Source: Rhodanobacter sp. LX-99 (GTDB lineage: Bacteria > Pseudomonadota > Gammaproteobacteria > Xanthomonadales > Rhodanobacteraceae). From it: a stretch of DNA of 64,000 bases. How positions within the stretch are numbered: the first letter of the stretch is position 1; every line of letters starts with the position of its first letter. The notes under the pieces were generated by a model that was given only the letters and a program-made list of their open reading frames with translations, made no database searches and had not been told where the DNA came from. Positions 19,302-30,901 of the stretch are shown here, one piece after another. The stretch spans positions 682,001 through 746,000 of the forward strand of contig NZ_JAHFVL010000001.1 in NCBI RefSeq assembly GCF_018599185.1. Direction: 5' to 3'. A program made the translations under genes and the position numbers.

Positions 19302-19385
19302 TCAAAACGATCGCGCCCGCGCCGCCGCCGTTGGCTTCGGATAGCCGTAAAACCAGAAATACAGGCGGGCGGTGGCGGAATGCAT
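19302..19385 (-). CDS. Aromatic leader peptide of the aroG attenuator
   Basis: 27-codon leader gene. After M-H-S-A-T-A-R-L come Y9-F10-W11-F12-Y13-G14-Y15, six aromatic residues in seven codons using all three aromatic amino acids; the stop TGA is at 19304-19302. CGCCCGC in codons 5-7 (19371-19365) is complementary to GCGGGCG (19320-19314) near the 3' end of the leader gene, giving the protector hairpin of a trp-type attenuator. A ribosome stalled at codons 9-13 would cover the first arm, free the second region to form the antiterminator and let aroG be transcribed. No Shine-Dalgarno precedes the ATG; a weak -10 candidate seven bases upstream suggests the mRNA could be leaderless. Confidence 0.8.
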   Translation of the reverse strand: MHSATARLYFWFYGYPKPTAAARARSF

Positions 19386-19392
19386 GGCGACA

Positions 19393-19420
19393 TAGATAAC
19401 ACAATGGACGTCCAAATCAA
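19393..19420 (-). promoter_or_regulatory. Candidate promoter of the aroG leader
   Basis: On the minus strand TTGATT (19420-19415), a 16-base spacer and TATCTA (19398-19393) give a weak sigma-70-like pair. Transcription would begin about at the leader ATG (19385). Little other room exists, because the divergent gene starts at 19453. Confidence 0.35.
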
Positions 19421-19452
19421 ACTCCCGGGCGGCGGGAGGCTAGACTGGCGGC

Positions 19453-20385
19453 ATGCCTTCGCCCCTCGACCTGTTGACCCGCCCTGCCCGCGAACCGATC
19501 CGCCGCTGGGTCCTCAAGGCCTTTCCGCGCGCCGACACCGGCGGCGTCGACTACGACCATCCGCACGGCGATCCCGGCCTGTTCGGGCCGCACAGCGCGA
19601 CCTGGCGCGTGCACTCGGACTTCCCCGGCATGCTGGCCGGCGGCCTCGCCGCGCTGACCCTGCAGACCCTGCACCCGCTGGCGCTGGCCGGGGTGTGGGA
19701 CCACTCCAACTTCCGCGGCGACCTGCTCGGCCGGCTGCGCCGCACCACCGCCTTCGTCGGCGGCACCACCTACGCGCCGCGGGCGCAGGCCGAGGCGCTG
19801 ATCGAACATGTGCGGCAGGTCCACGCGCACATCACCGGCCATGGCGAAGACGGCCGTCCGTACTCGGCAGACGATCCCGACCTGCTGACCTGGGTCCACG
19901 TCAGCGAGGCCCACTGCTTCCTGCAGGGCTACCGCCGCTACAGCCACATCGCGATGCCGGCCGGCGCAGCCGACCGCTACTACGACGAGGTGCGGCGGAT
20001 CGCCGAGACGCTCGGCGCACGCGACGTGCCCGCGTGCGAACGCGAGGTGACCGAATACTTCCGGCGCATCCAGCCCGAACTGGCTTTCACCGAACGCTCG
20101 CGCGTCGTGCTCGGGCTGCTGGGACAGGTGCGCCTGCCGGTACCGGCGGCCAGCCTCTCGCGCGACCTGTTCCTGCTCGCCGGCCACGCCCTGCTGCCGG
20201 ACTGGGCGATCCGCATGCTGGGCCACACGCCGCGCCAGCAGCGCCAGGCGCGGCTGGCGGCGCAGGCGCTGTGGCCGATCGCGCCGGTATTTCGCGCAGC
20301 GTTGAAGGACGGCATCGCCAGCCGCGCCTGCCGGCGCGTGGACGTGGCGCCGGAGCAGCTGCAGCGCTGGGACGGCATCGCCTAG
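19453..20385 (+). CDS. DUF2236 / MpaB-like oxygenase family protein
   Basis: 310-residue protein of the DUF2236 family (MpaB/latex-clearing-protein-like b-type haem oxygenases). The N-terminal A-T-W-R-V-H-S-D and the block L-L-T-W-V-H-V-S-E-A-H-C-F-L-Q-G-Y near 150 are family hallmarks; the latter supplies a His and helix in the haem-binding core. F-G-P-H-S-A-T, D-H-S-N-F-R-G-D and the R-R-T-T-A-F block near 100 are also typical. Substrate is unknown; fungal MpaB cleaves a terpenoid side chain and the Lcp group cleaves polyisoprene. Divergent from the aroG leader. Confidence 0.88.
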   Translation: MPSPLDLLTRPAREPIRRWVLKAFPRADTGGVDYDHPHGDPGLFGPHSATWRVHSDFPGMLAGGLAALTLQTLHPLALAGVWDHSNFRGDLLGRLRRTTAFVGGTTYAPRAQAEALIEHVRQVHAHITGHGEDGRPYSADDPDLLTWVHVSEAHCFLQGYRRYSHIAMPAGAADRYYDEVRRIAETLGARDVPACEREVTEYFRRIQPELAFTERSRVVLGLLGQVRLPVPAASLSRDLFLLAGHALLPDWAIRMLGHTPRQQRQARLAAQALWPIAPVFRAALKDGIASRACRRVDVAPEQLQRWDGIA

Positions 20386-20406
20386 CCATCGCGGCCACGG
20401 CCCGGT

Positions 20407-21603
20407 TCAGGCCGGCGCCGGCAGCGATGCCGGCACGACGTCCCCGGTCGCCACCACGCGGTTGCGGCCGGCACGCTTGGCCGCGTACAGCGCCGCATCG
20501 GCACGCTGCAGCAGCGCCGTCACGTCGCGCTCGCCGGGCGCCGCCTCGGTGACGCCGACCGACACGGTCATGCCGAGCGCATGGCCGTCGAACACCAGTT
20601 GCATGCCCTCGGCCTCGGCGCGGATCCGCTCGGCCAGCGCCCGCGTCCGGCGCAGGCCGCCGCCCGGCGACAGCACCACGAATTCCTCTCCGCCGACCCG
20701 GCCGAGCACGTCGTCGCGGCCCAGCACGCGCTGGATGCGCTCCACCAGCGACAGCAGCACCCTGTCGCCGCCGCCATGCCCGAAACGGTCGTTCACCGCC
20801 TTGAAGTGGTCGACGTCGAGCATCAACACGCCCAGCGGCCGGCCATCCCCGGCGGCGGCATCCAGCGCATGCCCGATCGCCTCGACCAGCGCCAGCCGGT
20901 TGTTCACGCCGGTCAGCGGGTCGGTCCGCGCCAGCGACCGGAGCTCCGCCTGCATCGTCTCGTTGTAGAGCAGCAGGAAGCCGATGCTGGTGAACAGCGG
21001 CTGCATGGCGGAAAACATCATGTAGACCGTGTTGATCGGCGTGGGTGCCAGCAGGCCTCCCGCCGGCTGGCTGGACAGCAGCGGCTCGGCGTTGCGCCAG
21101 AGCACCATGGCCACCGCGACGGCCAGGGTGGACAGCAGCACCCGCTGGGCCGCCGAGCCGCCCCGGCGCAGGCTGCCGCACAACGGCGCGATCAACAGCG
21201 CCAGGTCCAGCAGGATGACCAGCGAGGCGCACAGCACGCGGACCTGGAAATTCGCCGTGCCCCACGCGAACCAGGCGATCGCCAGCCAGCCCGCCACGCT
21301 GGCGATCGCCACCACCCGCAGCCGCGACGGCGCGCCAAGCAGCATGCGCAGCGCGTGCACGGTCATGGCGTAAGAGACCAGCATGACGGCGTTCGCCACC
21401 AGGATCGAGAGCCAGTCGCCGACCTGCCCGCGCAGGCCGAGCAGCACCCAGGCCGTCGCCTCGAGCACCAGCGCGCCGGCGCGCAGGCGCAGGCTGGCCC
21501 GCGCCACGCCGGAATAGCTGCCGGTGGAGGTCCACAGCATCACCGCCATCAGCAGGGCCTGGACAGCCCCCATCAGTGCCAGGGTGGCCATGTCGATGGG
21601 CAT
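20407..21603 (-). CDS. Membrane-bound diguanylate cyclase (GGDEF)
   Basis: Makes cyclic di-GMP from two GTP at the inner membrane. The N-terminal half (to about 210) has about six to seven hydrophobic helices forming a membrane sensor; the GGDEF domain follows from about 230, with D-P-L-T-G-V-N-N-R near 240, D-V-D-H-F-K-A-V-N-D near 282 and the active site R-V-G-G-E-E-F near 325. The RxxD inhibitory site five residues before GGEEF is not evident. GAGGAG lies eight bases before ATG 21603. No EAL domain. Divergent from the helicase gene at 21764. Confidence 0.92.
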   Translation of the reverse strand: MPIDMATLALMGAVQALLMAVMLWTSTGSYSGVARASLRLRAGALVLEATAWVLLGLRGQVGDWLSILVANAVMLVSYAMTVHALRMLLGAPSRLRVVAIASVAGWLAIAWFAWGTANFQVRVLCASLVILLDLALLIAPLCGSLRRGGSAAQRVLLSTLAVAVAMVLWRNAEPLLSSQPAGGLLAPTPINTVYMMFSAMQPLFTSIGFLLLYNETMQAELRSLARTDPLTGVNNRLALVEAIGHALDAAAGDGRPLGVLMLDVDHFKAVNDRFGHGGGDRVLLSLVERIQRVLGRDDVLGRVGGEEFVVLSPGGGLRRTRALAERIRAEAEGMQLVFDGHALGMTVSVGVTEAAPGERDVTALLQRADAALYAAKRAGRNRVVATGDVVPASLPAPA

Positions 21604-21708
21604 CGGTGTGCTCCTCGCTGACTCGGGGATGCCCTCGGCTGCGCAGGCCGTTCGGCAAGTCGGGCGGTTGACCCGGGAGTATCGGCCATCGCGGCCGGGA
21701 CTTGAACG

Positions 21709-21736
21709 TTGACAGCCGGCCGCGTTTCGCTACTTT
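21709..21736 (+). promoter_or_regulatory. Sigma-70-type promoter of the NERD helicase gene
   Basis: A perfect -35 TTGACA (21709-21714), 16-base spacer and TACTTT (21731-21736) place a start about 20 bases before ATG 21764. This is the best -35 match I found in the window. Confidence 0.55.
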
Positions 21737-21763
21737 CGGCGGATACGACCCGCCGGACTCCGC

Positions 21764-23638
21764 ATGGCCACCCTCATTCCGACACGCAACCATTGTCTGC
21801 CCAGGATGACCGGCGGCGAAAAGCGCTTCTCCGAACGGCTGGAACAGAAGCTCGAGGACGACTACCTGCTGTGGTACGACGTGCCGGTCGGGCTGAAGCA
21901 GCGGCGCCCGGACTTCGTGGTGTTCCACCCGCGCCGCGGCATGCTGGTGCTGGAGGTGAAGGACTGGAAGGCCGAAACCATCCAGCACGCCGACGGCACC
22001 CAGTTCACCCTGGTGACCGAGCGCGGCCTGGTCAAGGAGAACAACCCGCTGCTGCAGGCGCGCGCGTATGCGCTGGAGATCGGCGTGGTGCTGGAACGCG
22101 ATCCGGCCTTGCGCCATCCGCCTTCCAGCCGCCACGCCGGCAAGCTGCTGATGCCGTGGGCGTGGGGCGTGGTGCTGGCCAACATCAGCCGCAAGCAGTT
22201 CGTCGACGGCGGGCTCGATGCGGTGATTCCGGAGCATCTCGCCATCTGCCGCGACGAGATCTACGACACGGTCGAACCCGAGGCCTTCCAGGAACGGCTG
22301 TGGGCGATGTTCCCGCAGGTGTTCCCGGTGGCGCTGACCCTGCCGCAGATCGACCGCGTGCGCTGGCACCTGTTCCCGGAGATCCGGGTGGCGCCCGGCG
22401 AAGGCCAGTTCGGCCTGTTCGACCAGCCGGCCGATGCCGCCGCGCGGCCGCTGCAGATCCCCGACCTGGTCAAGGTGATGGACGCGCAGCAGGAGCAGCT
22501 CGCCCGTTCGCTCGGCGGCGAGCACCGGATCATCCACGGCGTGGCCGGTTCCGGCAAGACCATGATCCTGGGCTTCCGCGCGATGCAGCTGGCGCGCGAA
22601 CTGGCCAAGCCGATCCTGGTGCTCTGCTACAACAAGACGCTGGCGGCGCGGCTCGACCAGCTGCTCGGCGAGCGCGGGCTGAGCGAAAAAGTGCAGGTCT
22701 ACAACTTCCACAAGTGGTGCCGCAAGATGCTCACGGCCTACCACGTGGACCTGCCCGCGCAGGGCAGCGCGGACTTCTTCGAACAGATGGTGCAGCGGGT
22801 GATCGACGGCGTCGAGCGCGGCCAGATCCCGCGCTTCCAGTACGGCGCGGTGCTGGTCGACGAAGGCCACGACTTCGAGCCGGACTGGTACAAGCTGATC
22901 GTGCAGATGATCGACCCGGACACCAACTCGCTGCTGGTGCTGTACGACGACGCGCAGAACATCAACGGCCGCACGGATCGGCGCAAGTTCACCTGGAAGA
23001 GCCTGGGCGTGCAGGCGCAGGGCCGCACCACCATCCTCAAGCTCAACTACCGCAACACGCTGGAAATCCTCTCGGTCGCGCGCAGCTTCGCCGACGAATT
23101 GCTGCGCGCGGACGCGGGCGACGAGGACGGCGTGCCGCTGGTCGCACCGGAAAGCGCCGGCCGCCGCGGTGCGGTGCCGGAGCTGATCCGCGTCGACAGC
23201 GCCGGTGCCGAGCTGGCGGTACTGGTCAGCCAGATCCGCGACGAACTGGCGCACGGCCGCCCACTCGACGACATCGCGGTGATCTACCGCTTCAACTGGC
23301 AGGGCGACAAGCTGCGCGCGGCGCTGGAACAGGCCGGCCTGGCCTGTCGGCTGGCCGACGACAAGGGCGGCAAGGGCGCGCTGTTCGTGGTCAGGGACTG
23401 CATCAAGCTGGTCAGCATGCACTCCAGCAAGGGGCTGGAATTCCCGCTGGTGATCATTCCCCACCTGGGCATGATGCCCAAGCCCGGCGAAGACGAGGCG
23501 CACGAGGCGCGCCTGCTCTACGTGGCGATGACCCGCGCCACCGAACGGCTGCTGCTGATCCACCACGAAGACTCGGTGTTCAGCGCCCGCATCCGCGCCT
23601 CGATCAACGACGTGACGGCGCAACTGGCCGGCGTCTGA
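21764..23638 (+). CDS. NERD-domain UvrD/Rep-like DNA helicase
   Basis: 624-residue fusion. Residues about 15-110 form a NERD (nuclease-related) domain with P-D-F-V-V-F and the E-V-K-D-W element expected of a PD-(D/E)xK-like fold. Superfamily 1 helicase motifs follow: Walker A G-V-A-G-S-G-K-T near 259, motif II D-E-G-H at 366-369 (in place of DEAD/DExx), a motif IV-like F-T-W-K-S-L, H-S-S-K-G-L-E-F-P near 550 (motif V) and L-Y-V-A-M-T-R-A near 585 (motif VI). It probably unwinds and possibly cuts DNA, in repair or in defence. It stands alone behind its own TTGACA promoter, convergent with nadD by 9 bp. Function unproven for this architecture. Confidence 0.9.
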   Translation: MATLIPTRNHCLPRMTGGEKRFSERLEQKLEDDYLLWYDVPVGLKQRRPDFVVFHPRRGMLVLEVKDWKAETIQHADGTQFTLVTERGLVKENNPLLQARAYALEIGVVLERDPALRHPPSSRHAGKLLMPWAWGVVLANISRKQFVDGGLDAVIPEHLAICRDEIYDTVEPEAFQERLWAMFPQVFPVALTLPQIDRVRWHLFPEIRVAPGEGQFGLFDQPADAAARPLQIPDLVKVMDAQQEQLARSLGGEHRIIHGVAGSGKTMILGFRAMQLARELAKPILVLCYNKTLAARLDQLLGERGLSEKVQVYNFHKWCRKMLTAYHVDLPAQGSADFFEQMVQRVIDGVERGQIPRFQYGAVLVDEGHDFEPDWYKLIVQMIDPDTNSLLVLYDDAQNINGRTDRRKFTWKSLGVQAQGRTTILKLNYRNTLEILSVARSFADELLRADAGDEDGVPLVAPESAGRRGAVPELIRVDSAGAELAVLVSQIRDELAHGRPLDDIAVIYRFNWQGDKLRAALEQAGLACRLADDKGGKGALFVVRDCIKLVSMHSSKGLEFPLVIIPHLGMMPKPGEDEAHEARLLYVAMTRATERLLLIHHEDSVFSARIRASINDVTAQLAGV

Positions 23639-23647
23639 GCGCGGCGT

Positions 23648-24289
23648 CTACGCGATCAGGTGCCGATACGGCGCCAGCAGTGCGGGATCGTCGAACAATC
23701 CCGCCGGCAGCAGGTAGCGCGGATCGCGGCCGGCAGCGAGCAGTTCGCGGATGCGCGTGGCGGAAATTTCCAGCGGGGTCACCGCCAGTTCGATAACCTT
23801 GCCCGCGGGCAGCCCGCGCAGGCCTGCTGTGTCGGCGATGCGCCGTCCGGCTACCTCGCGCTCCAATTCGTCCGGCAGGTCGGCGGAAATCCCCGGCCGG
23901 CTCAGCACGCCGATGTGCGCCGCCCCGAACAGTTCCCGCCAGCGATGCCAGCTGGCGAGGCCGGCAAACGCATCGGCACCGAGCAGCAGCACCAGCGGGC
24001 GCTCGCCCTGCTCCGCGCGCAGCTCGTGCAAGGTGTCGATGGTCCAGGACGGGCCGGCGCGATCCAGTTCGCGCGTATCGAGCGTGAGCCGCGACTGGCC
24101 GTGCAGCGCGGCGCGCAGGATCGCGACGCGCTGTGCCGCCGAAGCGAGTGGCGGCATGCGGTGCGGCGGCACGCTGGCCGGCAGCAGGCGCACTTCGGCG
24201 TCGAGCAGTTCGGCCGCTTCCCACGCCACGCTGAGGTGGCCCAGGTGCACCGGATCGAAGGTGCCGCCGAACAGCGCCAGCGGCTTCAC
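23648..24289 (-). CDS. nadD: Nicotinate-nucleotide adenylyltransferase
   Basis: Adenylates nicotinate mononucleotide to deamido-NAD, the penultimate NAD step. The 213-residue protein opens with L-F-G-G-T-F-D-P-V-H-L-G-H-L, the nucleotidyltransferase H-x-G-H signature, and has I-S-A-T-R-I-R-E-L-L near 180, the second nucleotide-binding motif. The GTG start at 24289 overlaps the holA stop (GTGA), so it is translationally coupled to holA. In relatives rsfS follows directly; here the convergent helicase does. Confidence 0.95.
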   Translation of the reverse strand: MKPLALFGGTFDPVHLGHLSVAWEAAELLDAEVRLLPASVPPHRMPPLASAAQRVAILRAALHGQSRLTLDTRELDRAGPSWTIDTLHELRAEQGERPLVLLLGADAFAGLASWHRWRELFGAAHIGVLSRPGISADLPDELEREVAGRRIADTAGLRGLPAGKVIELAVTPLEISATRIRELLAAGRDPRYLLPAGLFDDPALLAPYRHLIA

Positions 24290-25295
24290 GCCAGCGCCCG
24301 CGCCGCGCGCGGTTCGGCGATCGCGGCGATCAAGCGTTCGGCTTCCTGCCACGGGTTGCCCTGCTCGCGGCCCTTGACCATGCGGTCGATGCGCGAGGCG
24401 CGGGCCAGGCATTGCAGCCAGTGCTCGCGCGGGGCGCGGCGCAGGGCCTGGCGGAACAGGGTCTCGCGCGCCTGCCACAGGTGTTCGGCGCGGATCTGCG
24501 CGGCAAGGTCCGGCGCATTGGCCAGGCGCAACGCCAGCTGCAGCTGGTTCACCAGCCAGCCCATCAGCGCCAGCAGTTCGTCGCCTTCGGAGCGAAGGCC
24601 GGCGAGGATGCGCAAGGCGCGCGCGCCGTCGCCGACGAAGGCGGCGTCGGTGAGCTTGAACACGTCGTAGCGGGCGCTGTCGGCCACCAGGTTTTCCATC
24701 TCGGCGGCATCGACGCGGCCCTGCCCGTGCAGCACGGCGAGCTTGTCGACTTCCTGCGCCGCGGCGAGCAGGTTGCCTTCGACGCGTTCGGCCAGCAGCG
24801 CCACCGCATCGGGCGTGGCGGACAGGCCGCGCGAGGCGAGCCGCGCGCCGATCCACGCGCTCCACTGGTCCGGTCGCGGCGAGTTGAACACCACCATCGT
24901 GCCGCTGGCGTCGAGCTTCTTGCTCCAGGCGCCGTCATGCTTGCTGCTCCACTCCATCGCGGTGACCAGCAAGGTGACGTCCGGCGGCGGGTCGGCGCAG
25001 AACGCGCCGATCGCCTTGGCGCCGTCGATGCCGGGACGGCCGGTGGGCAGGCGCAGGTCGATCAGCCGGCGGGTGGCGAACAGCGACATGCCGGCGGCCG
25101 CGCGGGCCAGGTCGTTCCAGTCGAAATGCTGGCCGACCTCGAGCACTTCACGCTCGCTGTAGCCCAGTTTGCGCGCCTGCGCGCGCAAGGCATCGGCGGC
25201 CTCCAGCACCAGCAGCTGCTCGCCGGCCAGCAGGTAGACCGGTTGCAGGCTGTCCGCCGCCAGCGCCTTCTGCCATTGGCCGGGACTGAGCGGCA

Positions 25296-25296
<1 letters not shown>
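24286..25296 (-). CDS. holA: DNA polymerase III subunit delta
   Basis: Clamp-loader delta subunit that opens the beta sliding clamp. The 336 residues fit. Y-L-L-A-G-E-Q-L-L-V near 21, R-L-I-D-L-R-L-P near 75 and L-L-A-A-A-Q-E-V-D-K-L near 165 are recognisable delta landmarks, with the helical collar domain at the C-terminus. ATG 25296 overlaps the lptE stop as ATGA. It sits in the usual leuS-lptE-holA-nadD order. Confidence 0.94.
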
Positions 25297-28552
<3,256 letters not shown>

Positions 28553-28589
28553 CTAGCCCAGCGCAGGCCGGGCGCCAAGCTGGTGGCCT

Positions 28590-29201
28590 TCAGCCAAGCG
28601 GGCAGGCAGGCGCCTGGCCGTCGCCGAGCGCCCGCGCCGCAGTGGCGATCTGCGCCGCCAGCCGAGCGATCGCGCGCTGATGGCCCTGCACCAGGGCGGG
28701 GTAACCCGGCCCCACCGCTTCGCTGACGCGGCTGGTGCAGGCCAGCGCGGCGGGCCGGGCGCCATGCAGCAGGCGCACGCTCCAGGCGGCCTCGATCAAG
28801 GCATAGCTGCCGGGCGCGGAGTCGAACCGGCGCACGTCCAGCTTGATCCGCAGCAGCGGCTTGCCGTTGCCGGGCAGGCCGCTGACGTCGGCGCTGTGCA
28901 GTTCGCGCGCCAGGTCGGCCGACAGCGCGCTGCGTACTTCGTCGCCGAGCGGGGCGATCCAGCGCTCGCTGCCGAGCATGGCCACGCCCTGCCCACCTTC
29001 GCGCACCACCAGCTGCGGCTGGTCGACCTGCGCCGGCACGCCGACCGCCAGCAGCTCGAACGGCAGCGATGGCGCAGCCGATGCCTCGGACGCTTCGTCC
29101 GCCGGCGCCACCAAGGTGTAGTAGTGCAGCGGCGCCGAGGCGCAGGCCGCCAGCAGCAGGCCGGCAGCCGTGATCCACAGATGCCTTGCGATACGAATCA
29201 T
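28590..29201 (-). CDS. pqiC: ABC-type transport auxiliary lipoprotein PqiC
   Basis: 203-residue outer-membrane lipoprotein of the PqiC/DUF330 family; in E. coli it works with the PqiA/PqiB lipid-transport tunnel. The signal peptide ends in L-L-A-A-C (Cys near 20); H-Y-Y-T-L-V near 27 is the family hallmark, followed by P-A-Q-V-D-Q-P-Q-L-V. ATG 29201 overlaps the pqiB stop (ATGA), so it is the last gene of the operon. Confidence 0.92.
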   Translation of the reverse strand: MIRIARHLWITAAGLLLAACASAPLHYYTLVAPADEASEASAAPSLPFELLAVGVPAQVDQPQLVVREGGQGVAMLGSERWIAPLGDEVRSALSADLARELHSADVSGLPGNGKPLLRIKLDVRRFDSAPGSYALIEAAWSVRLLHGARPAALACTSRVSEAVGPGYPALVQGHQRAIARLAAQIATAARALGDGQAPACPLG

Positions 29202-30901
29202 GGCTTGCTCCCTTGCACCGGCTGGATCGCCGCTGGCGTGGTGTTGACGGGTTTCACGTCGGCCGGCTTCGCGTCCGGGCGACGGCCGCGGATCAGCGAC
29301 TCCGGATGGCCGCCCAGGTAATCGGTCAGCACGCGCAGCGAACGCGCCATGCGCTGCACCTGCTCCAGCGTGGCGCCCAGGTTCTGCTGCAGCGGCGAGT
29401 CGCCGGCCAACGCATCGTTCGCCGTGCCCATGGTCCGCTGCACGCCGTGCAGGGTGTCCCTGACCGCCGGCAGCGTTTCGCCATTGACCTGCTTCAGCGT
29501 GCGGTTGAGCCCGGCCAGGGTCTGGTCCAGGTTGCGCCCGATGCTGTCGAACGGGACCTTGTCGAGCTTGTCCACGATCCCGGCCATCTGCTCCTGCAGC
29601 TTGTCGAAGCTGCCCGGCGCCGTCGGGATGGTCAACGGTTTCGCGTTCGGGTCGAACGCCACCTTCGGCGTCTTCGGTATGAAGTCGAGCGCCACGTACA
29701 ACTGGCCGGTGAGCAGGTTGCCGGTGCGCGCCTGCGCACGCAGGCCGTGATCGACCAGGCGGCCGATCATCCGCGACAGGTCGGGATTCTCGCCGTGCGC
29801 CTTGGCCAGCGCCTCCAGCTTGTCGTAGGCGGCGCCCAGACGCTGCGGGTAGACCACCGCGCCGACCAGCACCGGGAAGCGCTGCTTCTGCTCGTCGTAG
29901 TCGAGCCGCACCGACACTACCTTGCCGATGTTGATGCCGAGGAACTCCACTGGCGCATCCACCGCCAGCCCGCGCACCGACTGCTCGAAGCGCATGCGGA
30001 TGTAGTGCGGGGTACCGTCCGGCGGCGCCATCGCCGTGGCCTGGTCGCCGAACAGCTTGTACTCGTTGTCCTCCGGCGCCGGCGTGCCGTCGTGCGGCCC
30101 GGGCGGATCCTGGAACGCCACGCCGCCGGCCAGCACGGTGGCCAGCGATTGCGTGTTGAGCTTCAGCCCGTTCGCGCCGATCGACACGTCCACGCCGCTG
30201 GCGTTCCAGAAGCGCGAGGAGCGGGTGACGAACTTGTCGTTGGGGCCGTCGACGAAGATCTGCAGCGAGACACCCTTGCCGTCCTTGTCCAGCTGATAGG
30301 ACGCCACCCGGCCGACCTGGATGCGCCGGTAGTACACCGGCGAACCGATATCGAGCGAACCAAGATCGTCGCTGTGCAAGGTGAAACTGCGACCGGGCGC
30401 ACCGTGGTTCACCGACGGCGGCGCCTCCAGCCCCTGGAACTCGTCCTCGTACTCGTTGGAGTCGCCCACGTCGGCGCCGATGAACGCACCCGACAGCAGG
30501 GTGTCGATGCCGGACACCCCGCCCAGCCCGATCCGCGGGCGCACCACCCAGAAGCGCGTGTCCTTGCTGGCGAAGCTCTCGGCGCTTTTCTCCAGCGCCA
30601 CGTTGACCAGCACGTGGCTGCGGTCGCCGCTGAGATGGATCTTGTTGACCCGGCCGATCACCACGTTCTTGTACTTCACCGGGGTCTTGCCGGCATCCAG
30701 CCCCTCGGCGCTCTGGAAGCTGATGGTGATCTGCGGCCCGGCCTGCAGCCAGTTGTTGATCACCAGCGACAGGCCGACCAGCGCCGCCAGCGCCGGGATC
30801 AGCCAGATCAGCGAGGCATTGAAGCGGCGCCGCTTCACCACCGGCCGCGGCAGTTCGTCGCCGCCCGGCGGACCGTGTTCGATGTGGCTGTCGTCAGTCA
30901 T
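29198..30901 (-). CDS. pqiB: Intermembrane transport protein PqiB (MCE protein)
   Basis: 567-residue inner-membrane-anchored protein with tandem MCE domains that stack into a periplasm-spanning tube for lipid transport. One N-terminal transmembrane helix (L-I-W-L-I-P-A-L-A-A-L-V-G-L near 30-45) is followed by three MCE blocks: G-L-D-A-G-K-T-P-V-K-Y near 70, D-I-G-S-P-V-Y-Y near 185 and A-V-D-A-P-V-E-F near 315. A helical C-terminal region (about 430-540) follows. ATG 30901 overlaps the second pqiA by 8 bp. Confidence 0.95.
   Translation of the reverse strand: MTDDSHIEHGPPGGDELPRPVVKRRRFNASLIWLIPALAALVGLSLVINNWLQAGPQITISFQSAEGLDAGKTPVKYKNVVIGRVNKIHLSGDRSHVLVNVALEKSAESFASKDTRFWVVRPRIGLGGVSGIDTLLSGAFIGADVGDSNEYEDEFQGLEAPPSVNHGAPGRSFTLHSDDLGSLDIGSPVYYRRIQVGRVASYQLDKDGKGVSLQIFVDGPNDKFVTRSSRFWNASGVDVSIGANGLKLNTQSLATVLAGGVAFQDPPGPHDGTPAPEDNEYKLFGDQATAMAPPDGTPHYIRMRFEQSVRGLAVDAPVEFLGINIGKVVSVRLDYDEQKQRFPVLVGAVVYPQRLGAAYDKLEALAKAHGENPDLSRMIGRLVDHGLRAQARTGNLLTGQLYVALDFIPKTPKVAFDPNAKPLTIPTAPGSFDKLQEQMAGIVDKLDKVPFDSIGRNLDQTLAGLNRTLKQVNGETLPAVRDTLHGVQRTMGTANDALAGDSPLQQNLGATLEQVQRMARSLRVLTDYLGGHPESLIRGRRPDAKPADVKPVNTTPAAIQPVQGSKP

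Noticed and set aside
19214..19420. Alternative minus-strand frame over the aroG leader
   Set aside because: It runs across the terminator and the aroG start with no conserved content, while the leader in another frame stops before the terminator and has the aromatic run.
20087..23623. A very long open reading frame on the minus strand (over 1100 codons)
   Set aside because: It lies antisense to the GGDEF and NERD-helicase genes and is made of low-complexity Arg/Ala/His/Gln sequence typical of antisense shadows in GC-rich DNA.
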